Assembly: GCA_013153595.1 (NCBI GenBank)
Contig: JAADEC010000047.1
Coordinates: forward strand, 1 to 36,915
Source: Thermococci archaeon
Lineage (GTDB): Archaea > Methanobacteriota_B > Thermococci > Thermococcales > Thermococcaceae
Length of the DNA stretch: 36,915 nt
Direction of reading: 5' to 3'
This document shows positions 18,077-27,197 of the stretch, piece after piece. Numbering within the stretch: position 1 is the stretch's first letter; every line of letters begins with the position of its first letter. A program made the position numbers and the translations under genes. Under the pieces are notes generated by a model that saw only the letters and a list, made by a program, of their open reading frames with translations, did no database searches and had not been told where the DNA came from.

Positions 18077-19212
18077 TGGCAGGGGATAAGCTCGTTCTCA
18101 TCAGCCTGGACGGCTGCGGAGTCTACAACCTAAGGCACATGCCGTTTCTGCGGTCCCTCATGAGGGAGGGCAAGTCGGCGATCGTTAGGTCCATGTTTCC
18201 GACCCTCACTGATCTCGTTCACACGACAGTAATGACTGGAGTTGAGCCCCGGGTGCACGGCATAGTCGAGAACGGCTACTACGACAGGACGGAGGACAGG
18301 AAGGTGAACTTCTACGACTACGAGGTGGCATTCAACCCCCATTCCGTCATAAGGGCCCCCACCGTGGTGGACATCCTCAGGAAGGAGGGCGTTCTCACGG
18401 CCTCAGTGTCGGGCTACACGATGCCTCCGTTCAGCGGAACTGACGTTCGTATCTTCCCGCCATTCTTCTCAAACGATTCGATGTACCGGAAGCACGGCAG
18501 GGACTGGAGGAAGGACGTCTGGGTCCTAAACTCTGCACTCTACCTGTACGAGGAATGCCATCCTGACCTGCTGCTCGTCCACTTTGCCTCGATAGACGGC
18601 ATGCAGCACGAGTACGGACCGATGAGTGAGGGAGCCCTGAAGGCCGTCAGAACCGTGGATGAGGCAGTACGAACACTCTGGACCAAGTTAAAGGACGAGT
18701 ACTCATTCATGATACTGGCGGACCACGGTCAGGAGAAGGTCCACACGTGGGTGAACCTCAGGGAGTACCTGAGACGGAAGGGAATAGAGACCAGACGGGT
18801 ATCGTCAGGAGGGGGTGTGCACGTCTACCTCAGGGATCCCGGTGAGAGGTACGAGGCGGCTGAGGTTCTGGGAAGGGCTCCAGGGGTCGGGGCGGTTTTC
18901 CTCAGGGAGGAACTGCCCTACCTGGACTGTCCGGCGAGCGGTGAGATACTCGTTTCAGCCAGACCAGGCTACTGGTTCTGCTCCCACTCAAAATGCAGGG
19001 GAATCAAGGGGGTTAGCTACTGGGTGAGGGGCATGCACGGCTCCCTCAACGAGGATGTCGTGAAGGTGCCGCTCGTCCTCTGGGGGTTTGAGGGGTGGGA
19101 GGTCAGCGTTGAAGGGAGCGAAGGAGGCCTCATGAACGTGGCGCCCACCGTGCTCAGGTTCTTTGACGTTGAGAAGCCGCGGGACATGACGGGGAAGAGC
19201 ATGATAGCGTGA
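18076..19212 (+). CDS. Alkaline phosphatase superfamily / nucleotide pyrophosphatase-phosphodiesterase
   Basis: MAGDKLVLISLDGCGVYNLRHMPFLRSL, FPTLTDLVHTTVMTGVEPRVHGIVENGYYD, LADHGQEKVH; TGATG overlap with the nreA stop. Confidence 0.88.
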   Translation: MAGDKLVLISLDGCGVYNLRHMPFLRSLMREGKSAIVRSMFPTLTDLVHTTVMTGVEPRVHGIVENGYYDRTEDRKVNFYDYEVAFNPHSVIRAPTVVDILRKEGVLTASVSGYTMPPFSGTDVRIFPPFFSNDSMYRKHGRDWRKDVWVLNSALYLYEECHPDLLLVHFASIDGMQHEYGPMSEGALKAVRTVDEAVRTLWTKLKDEYSFMILADHGQEKVHTWVNLREYLRRKGIETRRVSSGGGVHVYLRDPGERYEAAEVLGRAPGVGAVFLREELPYLDCPASGEILVSARPGYWFCSHSKCRGIKGVSYWVRGMHGSLNEDVVKVPLVLWGFEGWEVSVEGSEGGLMNVAPTVLRFFDVEKPRDMTGKSMIA

Positions 19213-19240
19213 TACTGCGATACGGCGAACGGCGAAATGA

Positions 19241-19279
19241 AATTAAAAAATCAGGGAGCTGAAAAAGGCTCAGCTTCCC
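19241..19279 (-). terminator. Hairpin plus T-run, intrinsic-terminator-like
   Basis: On minus: GGGAaGCTGA-gcctttt-TCAGCTCCC followed by TGATTTTTTAATTT; overlaps the stop codon of the substrate-binding protein. Confidence 0.65.
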
Positions 19280-20715
19280 TCCATCTTCTTGAGGTCGCTC
19301 AGAACCTTGTTGTACTTGTTGGAAGCCGCCTGCCTCCACTCGTTCATTATCTCGTTGAGGAAGCTCGGGTTGCTGAAGTCGTTGTTTATGCTCTTCGCGT
19401 ACTGCTCGGTGAACGTCACCATCTTTCCGGTTTTTGGATCCTTGAAGGTTATCGGAGCCGTCAGTTCGTTCTCAAGCTGGAGGAACTGCTTCTTGGTGAT
19501 CTTCTTGTTATTGTATGCCTGGACCACGGCTATCCAAGCGTTGTGAAGCGGACCGTTCTCGTCAACGAGCGTGGCCTTGAAGTACTCCTGGAGGGAGTTG
19601 ACGGTGTCGAGGGCCTCCGTTCCGTTGAACGGTATTCCCTGAGCTTTGGTTGCGGCCTCGTAGTTCTTCAGGAGCACGGGCCTCGCCTGACCGAACGTCT
19701 TGCCAACATCGCTGCTGCTCAGTCCGAGAACCTTCGCCCAGTCACTCGTAACCGTGTAGTTGAACACCTTCGGGTTGGCGGGCAGTCTGTTTATGTTCGG
19801 GCTCATCCAGAGGGCCTGTCCCTGTGTGAGAACCCAGTATATGAAGGCCTGAGCCGCCTGCGGGTGCTTGCTGTACTTGAGAAGCGCTATGGGGTCACCG
19901 TTGATTATGCTCTGTCCCTTCGGTATGACGTAGACACAGTTCGGGTTCTTCTTCATGGCCGTGTAGCCGTAGAAGTCTATAGTGTTGCCTGCAGCTATCT
20001 GACCGTTTATGACGGCGTCCCTGACGGCGTCGCTCGCCTCGTACACCCTGGAGTTGGCGGCTATGAGGGTCATTATGCGCCAGCCCTTCTCCCAGCCGAA
20101 GGCCTGCAGGATTATCTGGTAGATCCTCGTGTTTGAGGTGCTCTTGGTCGGATCGGCTATACCGTACTGCGGCGGGTTCCTGGCCCAGGTGTAGTTGGCC
20201 ACGTCCTGCCAGGTCGTCGGGAACGGGAGGTTGTACTTCTTGAGAACCTGCTTGTTGACGGTAAATCCGAACGAGGAAACGGCGGAAGCTATCCAGTAGA
20301 CGCTACCGTTCTTCTTAAGGATCATGGGCTGCCCTGCAAGCTGGGTCGGTATCTGGGTGTTCAGAAGACCGAGAATCTTCTTATTGGTTATGGGAGCGAG
20401 AAGACCCTTCATGTAGAGCTGATCAAACAGGGTTGGACCGCCGCCCCATCCGACGTCCGCACCTTCCTTCACGTAGCTGTACCACATCGCCTCAGCAACG
20501 GGTATGAATTTTATGTTGGCTATGTGGTACTCCTTGGCGAGCTGGCTCTTGAGGAACATCTCCTTGGCCATGTAGGTTATGGTGGTGTCGTGTCTTGTTA
20601 TAACTACAAGGGTTATGCCACTGGAGGATGTGTTACTGCTACTGCTTATACAGCCGGCCGCCACAACGCTGAAAGCCAGAAGAGAAACGACCAATGCGAC
20701 TGCAGCCTTTTTCAT
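19270..20715 (-). CDS. ABC transporter solute-binding lipoprotein (Fe3+/thiamine/spermidine-type fold), no adjacent permease
   Basis: Lipobox MKKAAVALVVSLLAFSVVAAGCISSSSNTSSS; LPFPTTWQDVANYTW, AQAFIYWVLTQGQALW. Confidence 0.85.
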   Translation of the reverse strand: MKKAAVALVVSLLAFSVVAAGCISSSSNTSSSGITLVVITRHDTTITYMAKEMFLKSQLAKEYHIANIKFIPVAEAMWYSYVKEGADVGWGGGPTLFDQLYMKGLLAPITNKKILGLLNTQIPTQLAGQPMILKKNGSVYWIASAVSSFGFTVNKQVLKKYNLPFPTTWQDVANYTWARNPPQYGIADPTKSTSNTRIYQIILQAFGWEKGWRIMTLIAANSRVYEASDAVRDAVINGQIAAGNTIDFYGYTAMKKNPNCVYVIPKGQSIINGDPIALLKYSKHPQAAQAFIYWVLTQGQALWMSPNINRLPANPKVFNYTVTSDWAKVLGLSSSDVGKTFGQARPVLLKNYEAATKAQGIPFNGTEALDTVNSLQEYFKATLVDENGPLHNAWIAVVQAYNNKKITKKQFLQLENELTAPITFKDPKTGKMVTFTEQYAKSINNDFSNPSFLNEIMNEWRQAASNKYNKVLSDLKKMEGS

Positions 20716-20839
20716 GGAGTTCCACCTCAATACCAAATTCCCGGCAAACTTTTAAGATTTTTGTTACAAAGTTAAATATAAGCCCGTGTTCACGTGTTCT
20801 GGAATTTGAGGGAACAGGAAGCACGAACGAGCGCAAAAA

Positions 20840-21757
20840 TCAAGCGAGCAGTTTTATCAGCAGAAAAGCCAGGGTTCCTGCGCTCAAAGGTGCGACCAGC
20901 CACCCCCTGACTATGCCGAGAACCACCCGCCAGTCTATCCTCTCACCCTTGTAGGCACTCACACCTGTTATTCCACCAACGACCGCCTGCCCCGTGCTGA
21001 CGGGCAGTCCAAATGAGTTGGCCACGCTTACTGCTATCGCGGATCCAAACTGGGCTGAGAACGCAGGTAACGGACCCAGCGGGGATATATCCCTGCCCAG
21101 CGTCATTATAACGTTGTAGCTGAATGTCAGCGTCCCGAGGGCAAGGATCAGGGCAAGAACCACCCTGAAGTAGCCTCCGTAACCCAGGGCTGCACTCAGG
21201 CCTATAACGTTGGCGAGTTCGTTCATGCCGAGGTTGAAAGCAGTGTACGTCGAGGCCGTGAATATAAGCCATTTGTGGGTTACCTCGAGTCTCTCCATAG
21301 ATTTGACGTGCCTCAGCCACATGGCGTAGACCTTGTAAACGATCACGGCGGTTACACCAGCTATGATCGGGGACAGCGCCCAGGCCACGCCTATCATGCC
21401 GAAGGCAAGCCAGTTGACGTGCGTCCCAACGGAGAGGGAGGCACCAACCAAAGCGCCTATCAGGGACTGCGTCGTTGATATGGGCGTCCCCCAGAGGCTG
21501 AACATCGTAACCGCCATGGCGGCGCTTATCAGAACCAGAGATACCTCCCAGGGTGTCATTCCATGGGCCAAGCCTTTTACGGTACCAGAAACCGCGGAAT
21601 GTCCTATAAGCGCTCCCAGCGTCGTGAAAACCGTGATTATCATGACGGCCTTCTTGAAGCCAATGACCCCTGAGCCAACGGCCGTTCCGACTGCCTTGGC
21701 ACTGTCGTTCGCCCCTACCGCCCATGCCATGAACATCGCTGAAAGTGCCAGGAACAT
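20840..21757 (-). CDS. PiT family inorganic phosphate permease
   Basis: AWAVGANDSAKAVGTAVGSGVIGFKKA and C-terminal SFGLPVSTGQAVVGGITGVSAYKG PiT signatures. Confidence 0.93.
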   Translation of the reverse strand: MFLALSAMFMAWAVGANDSAKAVGTAVGSGVIGFKKAVMIITVFTTLGALIGHSAVSGTVKGLAHGMTPWEVSLVLISAAMAVTMFSLWGTPISTTQSLIGALVGASLSVGTHVNWLAFGMIGVAWALSPIIAGVTAVIVYKVYAMWLRHVKSMERLEVTHKWLIFTASTYTAFNLGMNELANVIGLSAALGYGGYFRVVLALILALGTLTFSYNVIMTLGRDISPLGPLPAFSAQFGSAIAVSVANSFGLPVSTGQAVVGGITGVSAYKGERIDWRVVLGIVRGWLVAPLSAGTLAFLLIKLLA

Positions 21758-21789
21758 TTGAATGACCTCCCTGCTCTATAATCTATATA

Positions 21790-21799
21790 GGTGTACACC
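21790..21799. promoter_or_regulatory. Perfect palindrome GGTGTACACC abutting the TATA element of the phosphate permease gene
   Basis: Minus strand reads GGTGTACACC-TATATAGATTATAG ahead of ATG at 21757. Confidence 0.45.
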
Positions 21800-21883
21800 C
21801 CTAATGACGGGGGTGGCTTTATAAACTTTTTTCGGGCAAACCGTTATAACCCCCGGCCCGTCAATAGGCAGACGGTTGATTAC

Positions 21884-22981
21884 ATGCCAGTGGGCGCACT
21901 GACGTATTTAACGCTGGCAGTCGTGGTGTCATGGGACCTCTACTTCTTCCTGTCCTACGTTCTGAAGCTTTTAAAGGCTAAAATCCCCCAAAGGGACGAT
22001 GAATGGATGCCAGCCGTCAGCGTCCTAATACCCGCGTACAACGAGGAGAACAACGTAAAATCAGCCATCGAGTCAGTTCTCAGCAACGGATACGAAAACT
22101 TGGAGGTCATAGTTATAGACGACGGAAGCTCCGACGGAACCTTCAGGGCGGCCTCCGAGATGAGTGGCATGGGTCCCGTTAGGGTAGTACGCATCGAGCA
22201 CGGCGGGAAGGCAAAGGCCCTCAACGCGGGGTTAAGCCTGGCGAGGGGAGAGATCGTCGTGACCATGGACGCGGACTGCACGCTCAGAAGGGGAGCGATA
22301 GAATCCCTGGTCAGGAGGTTTCACAGCAAAGACGTCGCTGCCGTCGGGGGACAGGTCAGGGTCGTCGTCGATTCCTTCCTCTCGCTCATGCAGGACGCGG
22401 AGCATCTGAGGATAGCGATGTTCAGGAGGGCGAGGGAGCTGGAGAACCTAAGTCTGGCACCTGGGCCGCTGTCAGCATTTAAAAAGAAAGCGCTCCTCGA
22501 CGTGGGCGGCTTTTCACAGAACCTCGTCGAAGACTACGCGACCAGCATGAAGCTGAAGGAGATCGGTAGGATCGTGTACGCCCCCGGAGCCGTGGTCTGG
22601 ACTAAGATGCACTCCAGCCTGAGGAGACTTTGGAAGCAGAGGGTGAGGTGGGCGATCGGAAATCTGACGAACCTTGGATCGGAACCTCTGGGAAGAAAGA
22701 TCGGCGTCGTGATCGGAGACGTCGTGACGTTCATGGATGTCGCTCTTCCGTTCGTTCTATTTGCGTGCTCAAGGCCCCTCCTCATCCTGTGGGCGGGGTT
22801 CGAGATCATGAGCATGGCCCTCCCCGCCAAGATCGAGGGAGTGCCCCCCGCGCGGGGATGGGCGGAGGTTCTGCTCTTCCCTGCTATCCTATGGTTATGG
22901 GCAGTTTTCTACGCTTCCCTACACACCTACTGCTACTTCAGGTTCTACGTGCTGGGAAAAAGGGACACCGGGTGGAGCTGA
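21884..22981 (+). CDS. Membrane-associated family 2 glycosyltransferase
   Basis: SVLIPAYNEENNVKSAIESVLSNGYENLEVIVIDDGSSDGT, TMDADCTLRRGAIESL, QRVRWAIGN motif, C-terminal TM segments. Confidence 0.9.
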   Translation: MPVGALTYLTLAVVVSWDLYFFLSYVLKLLKAKIPQRDDEWMPAVSVLIPAYNEENNVKSAIESVLSNGYENLEVIVIDDGSSDGTFRAASEMSGMGPVRVVRIEHGGKAKALNAGLSLARGEIVVTMDADCTLRRGAIESLVRRFHSKDVAAVGGQVRVVVDSFLSLMQDAEHLRIAMFRRARELENLSLAPGPLSAFKKKALLDVGGFSQNLVEDYATSMKLKEIGRIVYAPGAVVWTKMHSSLRRLWKQRVRWAIGNLTNLGSEPLGRKIGVVIGDVVTFMDVALPFVLFACSRPLLILWAGFEIMSMALPAKIEGVPPARGWAEVLLFPAILWLWAVFYASLHTYCYFRFYVLGKRDTGWS

Positions 22982-22995
22982 GCCGGACAGCGACC

Positions 22996-24123
22996 TCACT
23001 CGTAAGCCCTGCTCTCCCTGACCGTGCCTCCAACGGCCCTGACCATCCTCCTAAGAACCGCCGACTCTCCCGGCCTCACGAAGGTTATGGCCTTTCCCCT
23101 GATCCCCATTCTGCCCGTTCTCCCTATGCGGTGGAGGTAATCCTTGGGATTCTCGGGGGGAGAGTAGTTCACCACGTGGCTCACCCCGCGTATGTCGAGA
23201 CCGCGGGATGCGACGTCAGTGGCCACCAGCACGTCCAGCCTGCCGTTTCTGAACCTGTTGAGGGTCTTCTCCCTCGCCTGCTGGCTCATGTCCCCGTTGA
23301 GGGTCCAGGCGCGAAAACCCCTCCGCCTGAGCTCCCAGGCCACTTCTCTGGTGTCGGCCTTGGTTCTGCAGAAGACTATGCCGTGGAACCCCGGCCGGAT
23401 TATATCCGAGAGCGCGTCTATCCTGCGGTCCTCTTCAACTTCAAGGTACTCCTGCTCCACCTCATCGGGGATCATCTTGTCCTCGCTCACCCTCAGGACC
23501 TTGCGCCTGCCCATGTACCTCCTCGCCATGGAAACGACGCCTGCGGGCATAGTGGCCGAGAACATGAGGGTGCGCCTGTTTGAGGGTGTGTAGGAGATTA
23601 TCCTGTCTATATCATCAACGAAGCCCATATCAAGCATCCTGTCGGCTTCATCGAGTATCAGGTACCTCAGCCCATCGAGTTCAAGCGTTCCACGCCTCAG
23701 ATGATCGAGGATCCTGCCGGGAGTTCCAACGACCACGTGAACCCCCCTCCTGAGCTCCCCTATCTGGGGGCCTATGGGCTGCCCTCCGTATATGGGCATG
23801 ATCCTTATCCTCCCGTCATGCCTCAGGCTCCTGATCTCATCCGAGACCTGAATGGCCAGCTCCCGCGTTGGTGTAAGCACGAGCACTTGAACGGATCTCT
23901 CGGAAGGGTCGATCTTCTCAAGAACGGGCAACGCGAACGCCGCTGTTTTTCCGGTTCCCGTCCTTGACTGACCCACAAGATCAACGTCATCCTTCAGAAG
24001 GACAGGTATGACAGCGGCCTGAATCTCGGTCGGCCTCTCAAAACCCTTCCTCTTTATCGATTCCAGACTCCCCCGGGACAGCCCGAGGTTTTCAAAACTC
24101 TCCTTAAAATCTCTGTTTTCCAT
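22996..24123 (-). CDS. DEAD-box RNA helicase
   Basis: GQSRTGTGKTAAFALPVLE, PTRELAIQV, LDEADRMLDMGF, SATMP, HRIGRTGRMG. Confidence 0.97.
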   Translation of the reverse strand: MENRDFKESFENLGLSRGSLESIKRKGFERPTEIQAAVIPVLLKDDVDLVGQSRTGTGKTAAFALPVLEKIDPSERSVQVLVLTPTRELAIQVSDEIRSLRHDGRIRIMPIYGGQPIGPQIGELRRGVHVVVGTPGRILDHLRRGTLELDGLRYLILDEADRMLDMGFVDDIDRIISYTPSNRRTLMFSATMPAGVVSMARRYMGRRKVLRVSEDKMIPDEVEQEYLEVEEDRRIDALSDIIRPGFHGIVFCRTKADTREVAWELRRRGFRAWTLNGDMSQQAREKTLNRFRNGRLDVLVATDVASRGLDIRGVSHVVNYSPPENPKDYLHRIGRTGRMGIRGKAITFVRPGESAVLRRMVRAVGGTVRESRAYE

Positions 24124-24205
24124 ACTTAGCATCTCCCAAACTTCAACCATCAATTCTATCTCAACCCGTAGAAGCCGCACGTCCCTTTGAAGAAGAGCCG
24201 CGAAA

Positions 24206-24283
24206 TGGCGGGCCGAGGGGGATTCGAACCCCCGACCACGGGATTAAGAGTCCCGCGCTCTAACCATGCTGAGCTACCGGCCC
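24206..24283 (-). tRNA. tRNA-Lys(CTT)
   Basis: GGGCCGG/TCGGCCC acceptor, CGGGA-CTCTTAA-TCCCG anticodon arm, GGTTCGAATCC T-arm, encoded CCA. Confidence 0.96.
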
Positions 24284-24316
24284 AAACCCGAGCTTCGAAG
24301 TCATAGAGGCGGGAAC

Positions 24317-24362
24317 GATTTATAAAATTTTCGGCCCTTCCGCGGCAGAAAAGTTTATAAAT
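24317..24362. promoter_or_regulatory. Divergent tRNA promoters (TATA 'aaattttataaatc' on minus for tRNA-Lys; 'gtttataaat' on plus for tRNA-Leu)
   Basis: TATA boxes about 25-40 nt upstream of each mature tRNA 5' end. Confidence 0.7.
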
Positions 24363-24386
24363 GCTGTCCAAACCTTATACTTTGAC

Positions 24387-24474
24387 GCGGGGGTTGCCGA
24401 GCCTGGTCAAAGGCGCAGGATTGAGGGTCCTGTCCCGTAGGGGTTCCGGGGTTCAAATCCCCGCCCCCGCACCA
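24387..24474 (+). tRNA. tRNA-Leu(GAG)
   Basis: GCGGGGG/CCCCCGC acceptor, CAGGA-TTGAGGG-TCCTG anticodon arm, long variable arm, encoded CCA. Confidence 0.96.
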
Positions 24475-24611
24475 GTTCTTCTGGCCGTACTGCCAGTCCC
24501 CCATAATCAGGGAGGCATTATGAAGGTCCCATGAGAATCGTGGTAAATGCGGGAAACGCCAACTGACCAAAAAGAAAAGATGAGGAGGCAACCGAAAGTC
24601 CGGAACGCCCG

Positions 24612-25910
24612 TCAGGATGCTGTTTCTGACTCTGCCTCGCCCTCCATCTCCACGGGAAGCCTCATCCGCGATGCGGTTATCAGCAGAACTATGCCGAGGA
24701 TGGGCATAACAATGAAGCCCATCATGGCCGCGTCTATTCCCCTGCCCGCGAGGATCTGAAGAACAACCACAGGAGCCACGGCGTTCGATGAGTTCGAGAT
24801 CAGGCCAAGGGCAAAGCTTGCCTGCGGGAATATGGACTTTGGATATGTGGCAGGAGCCGAAGTCCAGAAGGCAGGGCCGGTTCCCTGGACGATTCCCACT
24901 ATGGCCGCTCCAAGTAGTGCGAGGCCGAAGTTGCCCACGCTCAGCGCCCTCCAGTAGATCAGCAGTCCTATGAACGTCACCGCGTAGGACGACAGCATCA
25001 CACTGACTATGGCCTTGAAAAGCCCCCTGCTGCTTGTGTTACGAACCGAGAGCCTGTAGCCGATGAAGCCCATTATTATCGACCAGATCCCCATGGATAC
25101 GTTGAGGACGTTCACAAGCATGGCCGTTCTCCAGGTCTCGTTGGGCCATATCGAGTTGGCGCTGTTATTTGAGAACTGTATTATCGTGAAGATTATCCAG
25201 AGCGCCGGGAAGAAGGAGAAGCCGAAAACCCACGTGAATGGCATCTTCCACACGCTTTTTCCCTTCTTCGTTCCGCTTCTGTGGGGTATGACGAAGTCGT
25301 CGGTGAGGACCCACCACAGCGCAAGAACCGCGTACATTATGATCCCCATGAGTATGAACGCGTGCTGGAGGGACGACCAGTGGGCGGTGACGAAAGCAAG
25401 TTTGTCCTTCAGCTTCGGTGGTATAGATGGTATAAGAGCTTTGGCGAACTGGGTTCCGAATATGCCGCCCCAGAATATGCCGGAGAGGATTATACCCTTG
25501 GCAAAGGGCCTCTCCGCCACGAACATGCCAGCTATCTGAGTGCTGAACAGGGGGATGAGGGCCACTATAAAGCCCTGGAAGAACCTCAGGGCAACAACCC
25601 CATACCAGTTACCGACGTAAGGGATTATGAACTGTGGAATCGCAGCAAAACTCACCACAAGGAGGGCGCTCCTCTTAAAAGAGCCCTTAAACAGCCGCGT
25701 TCCTCCCAGCAGGAACGCCACGAATATACCGATGACGTAAGCGGTGCCCTGAAGGCTGAAGCTTGAGGAGCTTATCCCGTAGTGCTCCGTCATGTACCCC
25801 TGCACGAGGCCCATCATGGTCATGCCTGCGAAACCCACCGTCAGCAGGAGCGTGTCAATCAGCACAACCAGCCATCTGTTCCGTCCCATCTCCATCACCG
25901 TCCCATGCAT
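24612..25910 (-). CDS. Major facilitator superfamily transporter
   Basis: 432 aa, about 12 TM segments, MGRNRWLVVLIDTLLLTVGFAGMTMMGLVQGYMTEHYGISSSSFSLQGTAYVIGIFVA. Confidence 0.85.
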   Translation of the reverse strand: MHGTVMEMGRNRWLVVLIDTLLLTVGFAGMTMMGLVQGYMTEHYGISSSSFSLQGTAYVIGIFVAFLLGGTRLFKGSFKRSALLVVSFAAIPQFIIPYVGNWYGVVALRFFQGFIVALIPLFSTQIAGMFVAERPFAKGIILSGIFWGGIFGTQFAKALIPSIPPKLKDKLAFVTAHWSSLQHAFILMGIIMYAVLALWWVLTDDFVIPHRSGTKKGKSVWKMPFTWVFGFSFFPALWIIFTIIQFSNNSANSIWPNETWRTAMLVNVLNVSMGIWSIIMGFIGYRLSVRNTSSRGLFKAIVSVMLSSYAVTFIGLLIYWRALSVGNFGLALLGAAIVGIVQGTGPAFWTSAPATYPKSIFPQASFALGLISNSSNAVAPVVVLQILAGRGIDAAMMGFIVMPILGIVLLITASRMRLPVEMEGEAESETAS

Positions 25911-25921
25911 CCTCCACGCGC

Positions 25922-27109
25922 TTAGATCCTCTCAAGAGCCTTCTCCATGCGCTCCATTGCCTCCACCAGGGTCTCCTTCTTGGTGGCGTAGCTTATCCTC
26001 ACGTACCCGTCGCCGTACTCCCCGAAGGCAACACCGGGTATCACGACGACCCCCGCGTTCTCAAGGAGGTAGTCCGCGAAGTCCTCACTCGTCATGTCCA
26101 GCTCAGGATCGATCTTCACCCACGTGTAAAACGTTCCCTTACCCCTGAATGGCTCCACGTGCGGCATCTTCGAGAGGTAATCAAGGACTATCCTCCTCCT
26201 TGAGCTGTAGACCCGTCTCATCTTTTTAACAGCCTCCCAGCTCCTCTCATCCCTGAGGGCGGTTATGCCCGCTATCTGAACGAAGGAGGCCACGTTACCT
26301 ATGACGTACGCATGCAGCTTCACCATGTCTCGGATTATCTGAGCGGGCCCGATGGCGTATCCGAGCCTCCATCCTGTCATGGCAAACGTTTTTGAGAAAC
26401 TGTTGGCGAGTATGGTGTTATCCGGCGCGTACTTGAGCATTGGATGGTGTTTGGCCCCTTCATACAGAAAGTGCTCGTAGGGCTCATCGCTAAGGATGTA
26501 TATGTTGTAGTCCTGAGCTATCTCCCCTATGGCCTTCGCGGTTTTTTTATCGAGAACCGCGGAGGTGGGGTTGTTGGGGTAGTTGATCACTATCATCCTG
26601 GTCCTCTTGGTTATAGCCTCCACAAGCTCATCGGGGTTTATCCGGAACTTGTTCTCCTCCCGCAGGGGGAGGCGTATTATGCCCGCCTCCGCTATCTTGG
26701 CGTCTTCAACGTAGCATACGAAGGCGGGATCGGGGATTATAACGTCATCACCCTCCTCTAAGAGGGTTTGAAAAGCCAGATAAGTGGCCTCATAAGCGCC
26801 GGCGGTGACTATTATGTTGTTAACATCGACATCGATCCCGTAGAACTCCCGGTAGTACTCAGCTATGGCCTCCCTAAACTCGGGAATGCCAGCGTTAGGA
26901 GTGTAGTGGGTGTATCCCTCATCCAAGGCCGTCTTAGCGGCTTCTTTTATGACCTCGGGCGTGTCAAAGTCAGGCTCACCTATGCCGAGGGATATGACAT
27001 CCTCCATGCGACTTGCCTTCTCGAAGAGTTCCCTTATCTTTGATCGGTTTATGAGGTTTATCCTCCCAGCCAGGAAGTATTTGCGCTTTTTATACCTCAT
27101 GAGGCTCAC
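25922..27109 (-). CDS. PLP-dependent aminotransferase class I/II (aspartate/aromatic type)
   Basis: ISLGIGEPDFDTPEVIKEAAKTALDEGYTHYTPNAGIPEFREAIA, NYPNNPTSAV, SDEPYEHFLYEG, SFSKTFAMTGWRLGYA. Confidence 0.95.
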   Translation of the reverse strand: MSLMRYKKRKYFLAGRINLINRSKIRELFEKASRMEDVISLGIGEPDFDTPEVIKEAAKTALDEGYTHYTPNAGIPEFREAIAEYYREFYGIDVDVNNIIVTAGAYEATYLAFQTLLEEGDDVIIPDPAFVCYVEDAKIAEAGIIRLPLREENKFRINPDELVEAITKRTRMIVINYPNNPTSAVLDKKTAKAIGEIAQDYNIYILSDEPYEHFLYEGAKHHPMLKYAPDNTILANSFSKTFAMTGWRLGYAIGPAQIIRDMVKLHAYVIGNVASFVQIAGITALRDERSWEAVKKMRRVYSSRRRIVLDYLSKMPHVEPFRGKGTFYTWVKIDPELDMTSEDFADYLLENAGVVVIPGVAFGEYGDGYVRISYATKKETLVEAMERMEKALERI

Positions 27110-27197
27110 CTCTGGACACTTGGGGAGTGAAGTAACCGACTTATAAATTTAATTGTGACGCGGATACGACCCAGAAGGAGGCGAAAAGTCAGGAAAT

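Noticed and set aside
19237-20136. 299-aa plus-strand ORF
   Set aside because: Antisense to the solute-binding lipoprotein; shadow ORF.
20943-21725. 260-aa minus-strand ORF
   Set aside because: Alternative frame of the PiT permease gene on the same strand.
22630-23583. 317-aa plus-strand ORF
   Set aside because: Overlaps the glycosyltransferase 3' end and runs antisense to the DEAD-box helicase.
24355-24591. 78-aa minus-strand ORF
   Set aside because: Runs through antisense tRNA-Leu (GGGDLNPGTPTG...).
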